This document shows positions 16,662 to 26,128 of a DNA stretch of 64,000 nt, one piece after another (the first letter of the stretch is position 1; every line of letters starts with the position of its first letter). Where the stretch lies: positions 1-64,000 of the forward strand of contig JBCCGK010000058.1 in the NCBI GenBank assembly GCA_039029315.1, written 5' to 3'. The translations under genes were made by a program, and so were the position numbers. The DNA comes from JBCCCJ01 sp039029315 (GTDB taxonomy: Bacteria > Bacteroidota > Bacteroidia > J057). Under the pieces are notes generated by a model. That model did not search any database and was not told the DNA's origin. It saw only the letters and a program-made list of their open reading frames with translations.

Positions 16662-17822
16662 CTAGGAATAGGGAATTGTAAAGTAAAAGGTTGTGCCTTC
16701 TTCGGGAGAAGATTCTACCCAGATTTTGCCGCTCATTTGTTCGATGATTCGCTTGCATACAGGAAGGCCTATTCCAACTCCTTCATATCCTGGAGCCAGA
16801 TCCAGATTTCGGAGCGGTTGAAAGAGTGTTTTTTGGTCTTCATGAGCAATTCCCGGGCCATTATCCCGAACATGAAATTGCCAATGGCTAGGCTGTTTTT
16901 GGACACCAATCTCGATTCGGATAGGACCAGAATGATGTTTGATCGCATTGGCAATTAGATTTTGGAACAAGGCTGTCATCTCAAACTCATTGGCCTTGAC
17001 GATAGGCAAAGGACCGAATTGGATTCTGACATCATTCTGAGCGATAGACTGCTGAAGGTTTTCTAAGACATTGGCAATGATCTCCTGGAGACTTAGCACG
17101 TAATATCCTACCTGCTCGCCCACTCTTGCATAGGAAAGCAAGCCTTGTATGGTGCGTTCCATTCTTTTGAGATTGGCTTGAACATATTCGGCCTGCATGT
17201 CATAATCTGCTTCTCCATTGTCTTTCAAATAAGCAGCCAGATGCCCGGACAACTTGAGACTGGCTTGCAATGGATTGTGCAGTACATGGAGAACGGCGGA
17301 GGCAAAGGCATCCAGTTTTTGATTGGAAAACCGCAATTCCTGATTGAGGTGTTTCAGGCGATTTTGAGCCTCAACTCTTTCATTGGCAACTTCTGCAATC
17401 AAAATCAAGCCCCCGACCTCATGCTCTCGAATATACCAGGGTTGGACCACCCAATCTATATATAATAGTAGGCCAGATCGGGTGTGATATGGATCTGCTT
17501 CACATGATTCACTGACTCCCTTGAGACATCGTTGATGAGCTTCTTTCCATCGCTCTGGTGTATCTGGAAATATCTCATAATGATTTTTGCCAATCAAATC
17601 CACCACTACAGGCTTGTAGTCTTGCATGTATTTATCACTGACCATGAGGTAATTCATTTCATGGTCGAACATGGCAATCGACAGCGGAATATGCCGGATA
17701 AAGTAATTGAGTCTTTCCTGAAGAATTTTGCAATAGTCCTTTTCTTCTGTCAATTGGCGTTCCAGGTCAGCGATTCTGACCTCTGCTTGTTTCAATGCCT
17801 GTTTCAGATCTTGCTCTGTCAT
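16662..17822 (-). CDS. PAS-domain sensor histidine kinase, soluble
   Basis: A 386-residue kinase with no membrane segment. Residues 1-45 form a coiled coil (ALKQAEVRIADLERQLTEEK), 45-155 a PAS domain (MFDHEMNYLMVSDKYMQDYK, QPWYI), 165-235 a dimerisation helix pair with the phosphoacceptor His in FASAVLHVLHNPLQ, and 265-386 the ATPase domain with N box FQNLIANAIKHH, G1 VRDNGPGIA, F box LFQPL and G2 GVGIGLPVCKRI. The residue after the His is Val instead of the usual Asp/Glu, which may favour kinase over phosphatase activity. No response regulator is adjacent. It starts 7 bp downstream of the M14 peptidase stop and is likely in the same transcript. Confidence 0.9.
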   Translation of the reverse strand: MTEQDLKQALKQAEVRIADLERQLTEEKDYCKILQERLNYFIRHIPLSIAMFDHEMNYLMVSDKYMQDYKPVVVDLIGKNHYEIFPDTPERWKEAHQRCLKGVSESCEADPYHTRSGLLLYIDWVVQPWYIREHEVGGLILIAEVANERVEAQNRLKHLNQELRFSNQKLDAFASAVLHVLHNPLQASLKLSGHLAAYLKDNGEADYDMQAEYVQANLKRMERTIQGLLSYARVGEQVGYYVLSLQEIIANVLENLQQSIAQNDVRIQFGPLPIVKANEFEMTALFQNLIANAIKHHSGPIRIEIGVQKQPSHWQFHVRDNGPGIAHEDQKTLFQPLRNLDLAPGYEGVGIGLPVCKRIIEQMSGKIWVESSPEEGTTFYFTIPYS

Positions 17823-17829
17823 ACTGCAA

Positions 17830-19593
17830 TCACTTCATAAGAGGAAGAGGAGATTCCTGAAACCATCGAAAAATGGGATATCGTTTATGCGTTGGCTCAT
17901 AATGTTCGGACTGTTCATACAGGAATTTGAGTTGCATCCAGCTCATATTGGCAAACAATGAATCCTGATCGACTTTTTCTTGCATTTCCCGCTTCAGTGC
18001 GGGATCATTGCGGAGCATTTCGGCAGCCTTGTCTTCAAAGACATAAGGAGAAAAATACTCTTTTTGCATGAGAAAACTGTCAAAATAATTCCACCTGAAA
18101 AACGAATCCTGAGACTTGGGTTCCAGGACATGAACAAGATACGCATTTCGGATTTGATTTGTATATACGATATAATCTCCTTTTATCAACTGGATGTGCT
18201 GAGTATCACTTTGTAGGTCAAGTTGGTCATGATAGTAGTGTCCTTCGTATGCCTGCTCAGAGGTGTGATGAGACACTAGATATTGAACTTCGGCTACCAC
18301 TGTCGTATCCTTTGCCAGTCGAGACAGTTCCACACCATTGACCTTCAGTGCGTGGATGACTCGATACTGAGATTGGGGAATCAGGTAGGCCAGGGGTTTG
18401 GAAACGGTATGTGTCGGTCGATAGGTGTTGAGAAAGGGAATGTTCTTGATATAAGGTTCTTTTTGATCATAATACAACCTTGGCAAGCCCGATACCTCGC
18501 TTGTTTTGGTTTTGGCAGTATAGCCAGCGAATCGAAGGGAATCTACTTGATTGCGATCGAGGCGCCAGCTCACGTGAAATTCCGTTTGCTCCTTTGTAGC
18601 CATTCGATCTGTCTGAATCACTTGTCCGATGAGTTGGTAATTCTGATTCACATGCACCAGAAGTCCTTCCAGAAAACGATAGGTTGCCCAGACACGATCC
18701 TTAAATGGTTTCAGCATATGTGCCTCAGTGATAAAGCTCATGGTCTGAAAAAGGGATGCGTAGCCACTTGAGTAGCGTGGAAGATCCAAAAATCCACTGA
18801 TGCCATGATCCGGGCTTTGTCGAAAAGCATTTACATAGGGGCAGATCTCGATGTCTGATTGTTTCATATGTGATTCCAGCTCAGGAATCATCCTCTCCTG
18901 CATATAGGTCGCAATGGAAGGCCCAGCTTTGTCGGGATGCGTAGCGATATAGGTCAAAGTTGCTGGATAATCAGCGCCATTGGTGGTGTGGGTATCAATG
19001 AAAATATCGGGGAGCAACAACTGGAAAATCTCGGCAAAGGCCTCCATATTTCGGGTATCCGTTTTGATGAAATCCCGATTCAAATCATAATTTCTCGCAT
19101 TGCCTCTGAATCCATAGGCTTGTGGACCGTTTTGGTTGGCTCTGCTGCAGCATCCGCGATTCAGCATGCCTCCGATGTTATAAGCAGGGATAATCCCAAT
19201 AGAGAGATGATCCAGCAATTTTCGCAATTCTGGCTTCTCCATTAGATCTCTGGCAAGCATCATACAAGCATCGACCCCACACGGTTCTCCTGCATGTATA
19301 CCATTGTTGATCAGGATCATGCGTTTGCCTGCCTGTCGATTCTCCACTGGATCGAAGGATGTGTCAGTAGAGATCAGTACCAATTGGAGGGGTAACCCGA
19401 CATCGGTCAGCCCCATGGATTGGATCGAAATTTCGGGATAGTGATCTGCCAGACGCTGATAATGGTCGATGGATTCCTGGTAAGTAGCGCTGACGAGCTC
19501 TTGCCCTTGTTCAAAAGGTGTTTGCCAGGATTGGGCAGAACTATGCACCATTGAGAGCCAAAGACACAAGAAGGAAGCAAAGAATTTCTTCAT
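17830..19593 (-). CDS. M14-type zinc carboxypeptidase, secreted
   Basis: A 587-residue exported peptidase; the signal peptide is MKKFFASFLCLWLSMVHSSA with Q following. The catalytic M14 domain covers about residues 35-320: the zinc ligands His and Glu are in NNGIHAGEPCGVDACMM and the third ligand His in FIDTHTTNGADYPATL. RNYDLNRDFIKTDT provides the substrate-binding Arg/Asn segment. The C-terminal 250 residues are a beta-rich domain of unknown function. It should remove C-terminal residues from peptides in the periplasm or outside the cell. First gene of a likely two-gene transcript with the PAS kinase; a link between the two is inference only. Confidence 0.85.
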   Translation of the reverse strand: MKKFFASFLCLWLSMVHSSAQSWQTPFEQGQELVSATYQESIDHYQRLADHYPEISIQSMGLTDVGLPLQLVLISTDTSFDPVENRQAGKRMILINNGIHAGEPCGVDACMMLARDLMEKPELRKLLDHLSIGIIPAYNIGGMLNRGCCSRANQNGPQAYGFRGNARNYDLNRDFIKTDTRNMEAFAEIFQLLLPDIFIDTHTTNGADYPATLTYIATHPDKAGPSIATYMQERMIPELESHMKQSDIEICPYVNAFRQSPDHGISGFLDLPRYSSGYASLFQTMSFITEAHMLKPFKDRVWATYRFLEGLLVHVNQNYQLIGQVIQTDRMATKEQTEFHVSWRLDRNQVDSLRFAGYTAKTKTSEVSGLPRLYYDQKEPYIKNIPFLNTYRPTHTVSKPLAYLIPQSQYRVIHALKVNGVELSRLAKDTTVVAEVQYLVSHHTSEQAYEGHYYHDQLDLQSDTQHIQLIKGDYIVYTNQIRNAYLVHVLEPKSQDSFFRWNYFDSFLMQKEYFSPYVFEDKAAEMLRNDPALKREMQEKVDQDSLFANMSWMQLKFLYEQSEHYEPTHKRYPIFRWFQESPLPLMK

Positions 19594-19697
19594 AAATCAG
19601 CAGGTCGAGTAAACGAAGATAGGAAGATTTTTGGGAGCAGATCCTAAAAAATCTGTTTATTTGCGTTATATCTGGATTGCGAGTAAGACAAAAGAAA

Positions 19698-20111
19698 ATG
19701 ATTGAGCCAAGAATATCGAATACTGAAATCACAGTCAGAAGTTGGACCCTGGATTTATATGGTCAGGTGAGCAATGCGAAATTTCTGGAATTTCTCGAGG
19801 AAGCGCGATGGAACCACTTTCAGGGATTCTTTGAGTCCGGTATGTTCATGGATTTGGGTCTGGCGTTTGTATTGGTCAATATCAATCTGAATTACAAAGG
19901 CTCTGCCCGGCTGGGAGAGATTCTGGATATTGAGACATATATCAAGCGCCTTGGGGAGAAAAGCATCACTCTGTCGCAGTCTATCGTGATGAGATCTACG
20001 CAACAAGTGATCATGGATGGAGAAGTGACCTTTGTGGTCAAGGATCTGGAAAAAGGAGTAGCTACCCCGATTACAGGGCGAATGAGAGATATGTTCCAAA
20101 GAGAAGGTTAG
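19698..20111 (+). CDS. hotdog-fold acyl-CoA thioesterase
   Basis: A 137-residue 4HBT-type protein. The segment DLYGQVSNAKFLEFLEEARW is the family hallmark: Asp of DxYGxVxNxxF is the expected catalytic residue and EEAR closes the active-site helix. VLVNINLNYKGSARLGEILD and SQSIVMRSTQQVIMDGEVTF supply the strands. It hydrolyses acyl-CoA or acyl-ACP thioesters of unknown chain length. The ATG at 19698 is preferred to an upstream GTG-like start because homologues begin shortly before the first strand. Convergent with the AAA gene, 13 bp apart. Confidence 0.85.
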   Translation: MIEPRISNTEITVRSWTLDLYGQVSNAKFLEFLEEARWNHFQGFFESGMFMDLGLAFVLVNINLNYKGSARLGEILDIETYIKRLGEKSITLSQSIVMRSTQQVIMDGEVTFVVKDLEKGVATPITGRMRDMFQREG

Positions 20112-20124
20112 ACTGGACAGGGAC

Positions 20125-22761
20125 TTATACGAATCCTACACGACCTTGATTGCCTCCTTCCAACAGACTGTCATTTCCTGCTTCAAATTCTTTTACATCC
20201 TCTAATTCCAACTGTTGGAGCATTTTCTGATTTCTTTCTGCTGGATCTAGGGAAGCCAATCGAAGATGTTGATTCTTGATGGCCTTCTCTACGACCTTCC
20301 TGACGGCTCTTGCATTGCCAAAAAACTTGTTCTTGCTGCGATGCAAATATTGGAAATATGTAGCCATATGTTCTGCCGCTTGATCCGACACTAGAATGGT
20401 TTCTTCTTTCAGCATCATGCGCGCAATAGAGAGAAGCTCTTCAGGGGAGTAATCTGGAAATTCCATTTTGCGGTCAAAGCGTGATTTGAGGCCAGGATTG
20501 ATTTCCAGGAACTGTCGCATATTATCTGGATATCCAGCGGCGATGACGACGAGTTCTCCTCTCAGATCTTCCATTCGCTTGAGCAAGGTATCGATGGCTT
20601 CTCTTCCAAAATCTCCGCTTCCACCTTGGGTAAGCGAGTAAGCTTCGTCAATGAAAAGCACCCCTCCTCTTGCTTTTTCGATGACTTCGGCAGTCTTCAA
20701 GGCCGTTTGGCCTACATAGCCCGCTACCAGATCCTGCCGATCACTTTCCTGGACTGTGCCTCTTTCCAGAATACCCAAGGCCCGATAGATCTTACCGATG
20801 ATTCTGGCAACGGTGGTCTTGCCTGTGCCAGGATTCCCTGTAAAGATGGTATGCAAAGAAAAGCGGTGAAGCACATCTTTGCCGATTTCTTTATAAAATC
20901 GCACCAGCTTGACGAGTTCGTGTACTTCGGTTTTGACACTTTCCAGGCCGATCATTCGATCCAGTTCATCCAATGCCTCAGATAACAGGGATTCATCTAT
21001 CGGAATCCTTGCTTTCCGTCTGGATTGTGGCTCGAAGATTTCTTCTATGTCTTCCTCTCGAATCACTGACAGATCTTCTTTGGTGAGATCGTCGATATTG
21101 TCAGAGCGCATGATTCTGAGGCCGAGATTCATTTTCGCTTCATTGATCAGAGAGAGGGCATATCGCGCATTACCAAAGGTTCGATCCCGCTTTCGATAGG
21201 CATCCACGAGCTTTTTGTACAGATACTCCTTGGCGTGTGTGGACAGTTCCACAGATGCCTTGGCCGTCCCCTGTAGCGAGATGGCCTGCAACTCGTCTGG
21301 CGTATAATCAGGGAAGTCAAACCGCATCGTAAAACGTGATTTCAGTCCTGGATTTGAGTGCAGGAATTTCTCCATTTCCTTGGGATAACCTGCCACCACG
21401 ATGGCGAGATCCCCCTTTCCATTGGACATTTCCTTGACCAACAGTTCGATGACTTCACGGCCATAATCTTTGTTGTCATCCCCTCCACGAGACAGGGCAT
21501 AGGCTTCATCAATGAAGAGGATTCCCCCTCTTGCTTTTTCGATGGCTGCACGCACCTTGGGAGCGGTTTGTCCAATATATTCTCCTACGATATCGGCCCT
21601 GTCTACCTCATGGACATGTCCACGGCTGAGAAGTCCGAGTTTCTTATAAATCCGACCTAATTTTCGGGCTACAGTGGTTTTTCCGGTTCCTGGATTTCCT
21701 GCAAATACCACATGCAGGTTGACAGGTTGATTGTCCTCAAATCCTTTTTCTTTCCTCAAATTAAGGAAATTCAAATATTGAGAGTACTCCCGCATTCTAG
21801 CCTTGATGCTTTCCAGCCCTATCATGCTGTCAAGTTCCTCCAGTACCTCTTCCAGGGTCTGGCTATCCAATTCTGCCTGGGTGGGAATCCCGATCAGACT
21901 ACCGATGTTTTCATCCGGGGTGAGGAGTTGGCTTTCGCCCTCCATGAAGGTGTCGCCAACCTTGAATGGGATGATTCCTACCAGACTGTCCATGAATACA
22001 ACCTCTACTGTATAGTTATCTGCAAACCATGTCCCTTTGTGATCTGAACCCCAGCCAGAGGTAATGGTGAAGGTTCTGTCGCCTTCTTTGATGGTTTGAA
22101 GTTCTGTCGTACGACCTTTTAGCTGCCGGGCATCATTGTAGAAGTTGAAGACCAATTCGGCCTTCCACTCTTTGCTCAGCCGGTTGAGGGCATTGAATTC
22201 TACCCAGACAAATCTCGTCTCCTTGTCGTGGAATTCTGTGTAATAAGTAGGGCCCTCTTTTTTGCCATCTGTATTGCTGCCTTCGTAGAGCCGGGCTTTC
22301 TCTACGGAGAGGTAAGCAGATTCAGAGCTCCCGTCCAGTCCTACATCATAGACATAGAAGTACCTCGTCCCAACTTTCTCGCCATCTATATAGGCTTCCC
22401 AATAATATTCTCCTTCTTTCCAGAAAGCACCAGCTTTTTCTGTTCCCCAGCCTTCACGAATAAAGACAATGTTGAGGTCTTTGGTCACGCGTTTGCTTAC
22501 TTCAATGTCACAAATCTCTTCTGGTTTTTCTCCCCTGGTTTCAGGTAAGGAGAATGCCTTGAGATTGATCTCTGCACTCCAGTCCTCTTCATCAAACAGT
22601 TTATTAAAGAAGGAAAATTCCGCATAGATGTAAGAAATTTCCGATCGATCAAATACCTGACGATACTTCTTTTTACTCTCAGCCAGCCATTCGGTTGAGG
22701 TATAAGTTTTGAGCGATTTGAATTTGTGCTTGGTAAAGTCGTCTGGTTTTTGATGAGGCAT
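20125..22761 (-). CDS. double AAA+ ATPase of CbxX/CfqX type with tandem N-terminal beta domains
   Basis: An 878-residue cytosolic protein. Residues ~35-145 and ~165-275 are two copies of the same beta-rich domain: each has a xYAEFxxxN or WVEFNALNRL start, an xGWG(T/S) turn and an end reading YFYV or IPFKV. After them come two CbxX/SpoVK-type AAA+ modules with Walker A GNPGTGKTTVARKLG (~357) and GNPGTGKTTVARIIG (~644), and Walker B GGILFIDEAYAL (~417) and GGVLFIDEAYSL (~704). Sensor/arginine segments (GLKSRF) follow each. Relatives remodel protein complexes (Rubisco activase CbbX, EccA of type VII secretion). No secretion or Rubisco genes are nearby, so the substrate is unknown; the beta domains are probably the target-recognition part. 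Confidence 0.85.
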   Translation of the reverse strand: MPHQKPDDFTKHKFKSLKTYTSTEWLAESKKKYRQVFDRSEISYIYAEFSFFNKLFDEEDWSAEINLKAFSLPETRGEKPEEICDIEVSKRVTKDLNIVFIREGWGTEKAGAFWKEGEYYWEAYIDGEKVGTRYFYVYDVGLDGSSESAYLSVEKARLYEGSNTDGKKEGPTYYTEFHDKETRFVWVEFNALNRLSKEWKAELVFNFYNDARQLKGRTTELQTIKEGDRTFTITSGWGSDHKGTWFADNYTVEVVFMDSLVGIIPFKVGDTFMEGESQLLTPDENIGSLIGIPTQAELDSQTLEEVLEELDSMIGLESIKARMREYSQYLNFLNLRKEKGFEDNQPVNLHVVFAGNPGTGKTTVARKLGRIYKKLGLLSRGHVHEVDRADIVGEYIGQTAPKVRAAIEKARGGILFIDEAYALSRGGDDNKDYGREVIELLVKEMSNGKGDLAIVVAGYPKEMEKFLHSNPGLKSRFTMRFDFPDYTPDELQAISLQGTAKASVELSTHAKEYLYKKLVDAYRKRDRTFGNARYALSLINEAKMNLGLRIMRSDNIDDLTKEDLSVIREEDIEEIFEPQSRRKARIPIDESLLSEALDELDRMIGLESVKTEVHELVKLVRFYKEIGKDVLHRFSLHTIFTGNPGTGKTTVARIIGKIYRALGILERGTVQESDRQDLVAGYVGQTALKTAEVIEKARGGVLFIDEAYSLTQGGSGDFGREAIDTLLKRMEDLRGELVVIAAGYPDNMRQFLEINPGLKSRFDRKMEFPDYSPEELLSIARMMLKEETILVSDQAAEHMATYFQYLHRSKNKFFGNARAVRKVVEKAIKNQHLRLASLDPAERNQKMLQQLELEDVKEFEAGNDSLLEGGNQGRVGFV

Positions 22762-23201
22762 GCCACCGAATTGATTTCAACCCTGGAAGTGTCCGGGTTT
22801 ACGAAATTGCGATTTAATTTTGATTTGAACAACGGATTGTGGAACGGATTTTGTTGATTCAGGGTAAGTCTTTAACAATTCAACCCGAAAAGGGAAAATT
22901 TTTAAAGATTCTATTGGGGAACAATGGGTCAAATGTCTCATTGTTATTTTGGGTGAAGAAATTCACTTATCATGCAAATCACAACAATTGGATTCCTGAA
23001 CAGGGGAACATCCTAAGAGAGATGTGTTCAGAAGGATCTGATGGATTTGGATGCAATATTAGATTGGGGTAAAATCTAATTGATTGACTCAGAACATTTT
23101 TTTTGACTCACCCTCTTAGGGGTGGATCAGTTATTTGAAATAAACGAAGACGTGTAACCCATGTGTATGTTGAAAATATTGTTGGCTAATCAAAATGTTG
23201 T
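22762..23201. other. intergenic region without a supported gene
   Basis: About 440 A+T-rich bases between the divergent AAA and AraC-type genes. A 77-codon open frame at 22839-23072 has an unremarkable composition and no recognisable motif, so it is not called. No strong hairpin or repeat was seen. Confidence 0.5.
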
Positions 23202-23609
23202 ATGAAGACGCGTTTTACACCTAACAACCAAAGACTGCTCTCCCTTTATGACAAACATGCAACCGCTCTTTTGCAAAACCAGCCGTTCTCGGATAACTAC
23301 ACCGCCAAGGTGAGACAATTGTTACTCCGGCAACTAAAGGAAGAATCTCCAGGAATCGAAATCGTAGCTGATCATTTGTCGATGAGCGTGCGAAGCCTCC
23401 AACTCAAACTGAAGGAAGAGGGTACCAGCTATCAAAAAATCCTGAACTCTGTCCGCAAAGGATTGGCAATTGCCTATCTGCGCGAACCGAAAGTCAGTAA
23501 GGGCGAAATCGCTCAGATGCTTGGGTTCTCTGAAATCAGTGTTTTTTCACGAACTTTCAAAAAATGGACGGGCAAAAGCCCCTCTGAGTATCAAGCTACC
23601 TATCTGTAA
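23202..23609 (+). CDS. AraC-family DNA-binding protein lacking its ligand domain
   Basis: A 135-residue protein made almost only of the double helix-turn-helix of AraC regulators: IEIVADHLSMSVRSLQLKLK is the first HTH and SKGEIAQMLGFSEISVFSRT the second, ending KKWTGKSPSEYQ. Full-length members with an Arabinose_bd-type N-terminus reach ~330 residues; here only the last linker of that domain (LLSLYDKHATALLQNQPFSD) is retained. Either the gene is 5'-truncated with a new start, or it is a minimal regulator. The 440 bases upstream show no remnant of the missing domain. Targets unknown. Convergent with the glycosyltransferase gene. Confidence 0.8.
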   Translation: MKTRFTPNNQRLLSLYDKHATALLQNQPFSDNYTAKVRQLLLRQLKEESPGIEIVADHLSMSVRSLQLKLKEEGTSYQKILNSVRKGLAIAYLREPKVSKGEIAQMLGFSEISVFSRTFKKWTGKSPSEYQATYL

Positions 23610-23690
23610 TTCGTTCACTAGAAAGAAATGAAATCCTCCCTGGCCAGAAGTATCTTCTGGTTGGGGAATTTTTTTTGTTGTCCAATGAAG

Positions 23691-25073
23691 CTATACGTCC
23701 TGCTCCCTGTTCAATCGTCTTTGCCAAAGTTCCCATCCTATTACCACTGCCAGCAAGCAATATTCAATTCCCACAAGCCAGAGCGGTTCTATATAGTCGG
23801 TAGTACGATAGGTAGCATAACTGAGGGGAATGAGCATCGTCCACACAATCGGAAATCGATATGGCGTACACACACACAATGCCACCAAGGTGAGACTATA
23901 CCAGGGATGTACAATTGAAGCAAATGAGAAATAGATCAGAAAAACCCACATCATGCTTCTGGAAAGCTGGTCCGTCCGTTCCTTCCAGGCAAAGAGGCCA
24001 ATCCCTAGTATGGTGAAAATGGCCAAAACAGGGCCCGCTGACTGAATGATATTATAGCCTGTGAGCTGGAAACCTGCCCATCTGACCAGATAATAGATAC
24101 TAGCATTGAATTCAAAAGACTGGAAATAAAGGCCCACACTTTCTGACAAATGCAGAAATGTCTGCCAATCCATGATGGGTAAAAACATCAATCCCGTCAT
24201 CAGGCCCACCATCAATCCAAATACAATGGCCTTGCCCCAACCAAGTCTCTTGATGAGCAAGGGCAACAACATGATGGGCAGGAGCTTGCTTCCAACCGCA
24301 ATTGCAAAAGGAATACTTGCGCGTAACCAGCGGTTGCATCTGAATTCCCAGATGGCCCACAACAATCCCATGATCATCAAGGCCTCAAAATGAAGGTTGC
24401 CGCATAGTTCGATGATGGCGAGAGGATTGAGTGCATAGAGTCCAATCCAGCTGAGCGGAAGGGCCAACTTTTTGAGCAGCCGAAAGAGAATCCAGAGGCT
24501 GATTCCTTCGCTGAGAAAGACAAAAGCTTTCATCAACCAAATGTGACCCATCACATGGTGAGGGAAGATCCATGCCCCTAAGGTGAAGATTCCTTGGAGG
24601 ATCGGTGGATAAATGGTGAAATAGTTTTTGGAATTCAGCCCATCATAGAGGGATTGAGTTAGGCCGAGGGTGTTCGCCAATTCAGGATCTGAGATATATG
24701 CACTGGGAACTTTGAGAAATGGATTGATCCCTTGAGCAAGTAGTCGCCCATCCCAAATGAATCGAAAATAATCATCAGAGAGTTGTGGCAGTGCCCCTAC
24801 AGCCAACAAGCGAAATCCTAGCCCAATCACAATCAAGGTATGTGGGTGAAGCCAGAAGGAGGAAACGGCAGGAGGCTTCAAGGAAGATCCAAGAAGCGGA
24901 AAAGAACTGTCTGAGTTATGTACCAAAACGAATACATACCCCAAAAAAAGGATAAGAATAAACCCATAGACTGTAAGGAAATCTTGTCGGACTGTTTCAA
25001 ACAGCAGCCAATAATAGATTCCACCAGACAATCCATATATGAGTGGAAGGACCCATCGTTGAGATCGCAACAT
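23691..25073 (-). CDS. GT-C/GT87-like polytopic glycosyltransferase
   Basis: A 460-residue integral membrane protein with roughly 11-12 hydrophobic segments. The loop after the third segment reads LSDDYFRFIWDGRLLAQGIN, the acidic motif that polyprenol-phosphate-dependent GT-C enzymes use in catalysis; later NPLAIIELCGNLHFEALMIM and AVGSKLLPIMLLPL match mannosyltransferases of the GT87 (DUF2029) type. It probably transfers a hexose from a polyprenyl-phosphate donor to a periplasmic glycan or glycolipid. Donor and acceptor are not deducible. Divergent from the UspA-like gene with 94 bp between them. Confidence 0.8.
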   Translation of the reverse strand: MLRSQRWVLPLIYGLSGGIYYWLLFETVRQDFLTVYGFILILFLGYVFVLVHNSDSSFPLLGSSLKPPAVSSFWLHPHTLIVIGLGFRLLAVGALPQLSDDYFRFIWDGRLLAQGINPFLKVPSAYISDPELANTLGLTQSLYDGLNSKNYFTIYPPILQGIFTLGAWIFPHHVMGHIWLMKAFVFLSEGISLWILFRLLKKLALPLSWIGLYALNPLAIIELCGNLHFEALMIMGLLWAIWEFRCNRWLRASIPFAIAVGSKLLPIMLLPLLIKRLGWGKAIVFGLMVGLMTGLMFLPIMDWQTFLHLSESVGLYFQSFEFNASIYYLVRWAGFQLTGYNIIQSAGPVLAIFTILGIGLFAWKERTDQLSRSMMWVFLIYFSFASIVHPWYSLTLVALCVCTPYRFPIVWTMLIPLSYATYRTTDYIEPLWLVGIEYCLLAVVIGWELWQRRLNREQDV

Positions 25074-25167
25074 GAGGCGAAAGTAGGAAATCGATAGATA
25101 ATCTCAAGGAAACGCTGGCAGCAGTTTTTTCTATTTTCAAAAAACCTGAGAATCGGATTGGAATAGA

Positions 25168-26094
25168 ATGATGATTCCTCATTCCAACTCACCAACAAAA
25201 GTGTATATTTACCCCCCAAACGATCAATACCATTTCATGTCTGATTTAGGGTCATTTGAATCAGTATTTCGGAGAGCATTGCGGACCAGATACGAATATG
25301 AAGATATCTCTCTTCAGAATATTCTGGTTATTACAGACCTGGAAGAGGAGGAAGAATCATCCTTTCTGACTCTTCTAAAGCAGTACCTCAAACCAAAATT
25401 GGTTGGGGATGCTTTTGAGTTCACTGTATTTGGTCGAAAACAATTTGCTCCCTGGTCACATCTGCGAGCCAGAATTGACCAAATCAATCCTGATCTGATC
25501 ATCAGTTACAGAATGTTGTGGGTAGAGGATATCACTGCTCCAAAGAGTCTTGGCTCATACATAGATCTATTGTCTCAGGATACTGATTTCCCTTTATTGG
25601 TGATGCCACATCCCAGGCTACACGATATGAAGGAGGTCCTAGATAAACCGGGAGCAATTCTGGTCGCCTCAGAGCATGCCTATGCCAACCATCATCAAGT
25701 CAACTATTCCCTGAATTTTGTAGAAGATGGTGCACCACTGGTTTTGGTCCATATTGAAGATGAAGATACCTTCGAGTATTATATGGATTCGATCGAAAAG
25801 ATTCCAGCTTTGGACACGGAGGTAGCCCGAGATAGTTTACATGATCAACTGTTAGCAGGACCCTTGCATTATGCAGAATCTGTTGAGGAATATATTAGAC
25901 AAAACTTCCCAAACATAGATATTCAAACCCATATCACATTTGGACATTTGATTACTGCCTATCAGGAACTGCTCCATTCCCAGTTGGTGGATCTTTTGGT
26001 AACCAATACCAAGGATGATACCCAATTGGCCATGCACAGCATTGGTTATTCGCTGGCTGTGGAGTTCCGACAAACCCCTGTCCTATTATTATAG
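25168..26094 (+). CDS. UspA-like protein, two tandem domains
   Basis: A 308-residue soluble protein. The second half has a clear universal-stress-protein layout: AILVASEHAYANHHQVNYSL (first strand and helix), APLVLVHIEDEDTFEYY, ITFGHLITAYQELLHSQLVD, LLVTNTKDDTQLAMHSIGYS and PVLLL at the end. The first half is a more degenerate copy (NILVITDLEEEEESSFLTLL ... FPLLVMPHP). The ATP-binding GxxG...S loop is not obvious, so it may be a non-nucleotide-binding form. Such proteins respond to stress or membrane energetics. It precedes the DUF1611 gene by 34 bp on the same strand and may share its transcript. Confidence 0.75.
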   Translation: MMIPHSNSPTKVYIYPPNDQYHFMSDLGSFESVFRRALRTRYEYEDISLQNILVITDLEEEEESSFLTLLKQYLKPKLVGDAFEFTVFGRKQFAPWSHLRARIDQINPDLIISYRMLWVEDITAPKSLGSYIDLLSQDTDFPLLVMPHPRLHDMKEVLDKPGAILVASEHAYANHHQVNYSLNFVEDGAPLVLVHIEDEDTFEYYMDSIEKIPALDTEVARDSLHDQLLAGPLHYAESVEEYIRQNFPNIDIQTHITFGHLITAYQELLHSQLVDLLVTNTKDDTQLAMHSIGYSLAVEFRQTPVLLL

Positions 26095-26128
26095 CCTACC
26101 AATTTAGTCATCTATATAATTTTTGAGA

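Noticed and set aside
22839..23072. 77-codon open frame between the AAA and AraC genes
   Set aside because: No motif, no ribosome site, A+T-driven composition; not distinguishable from chance.
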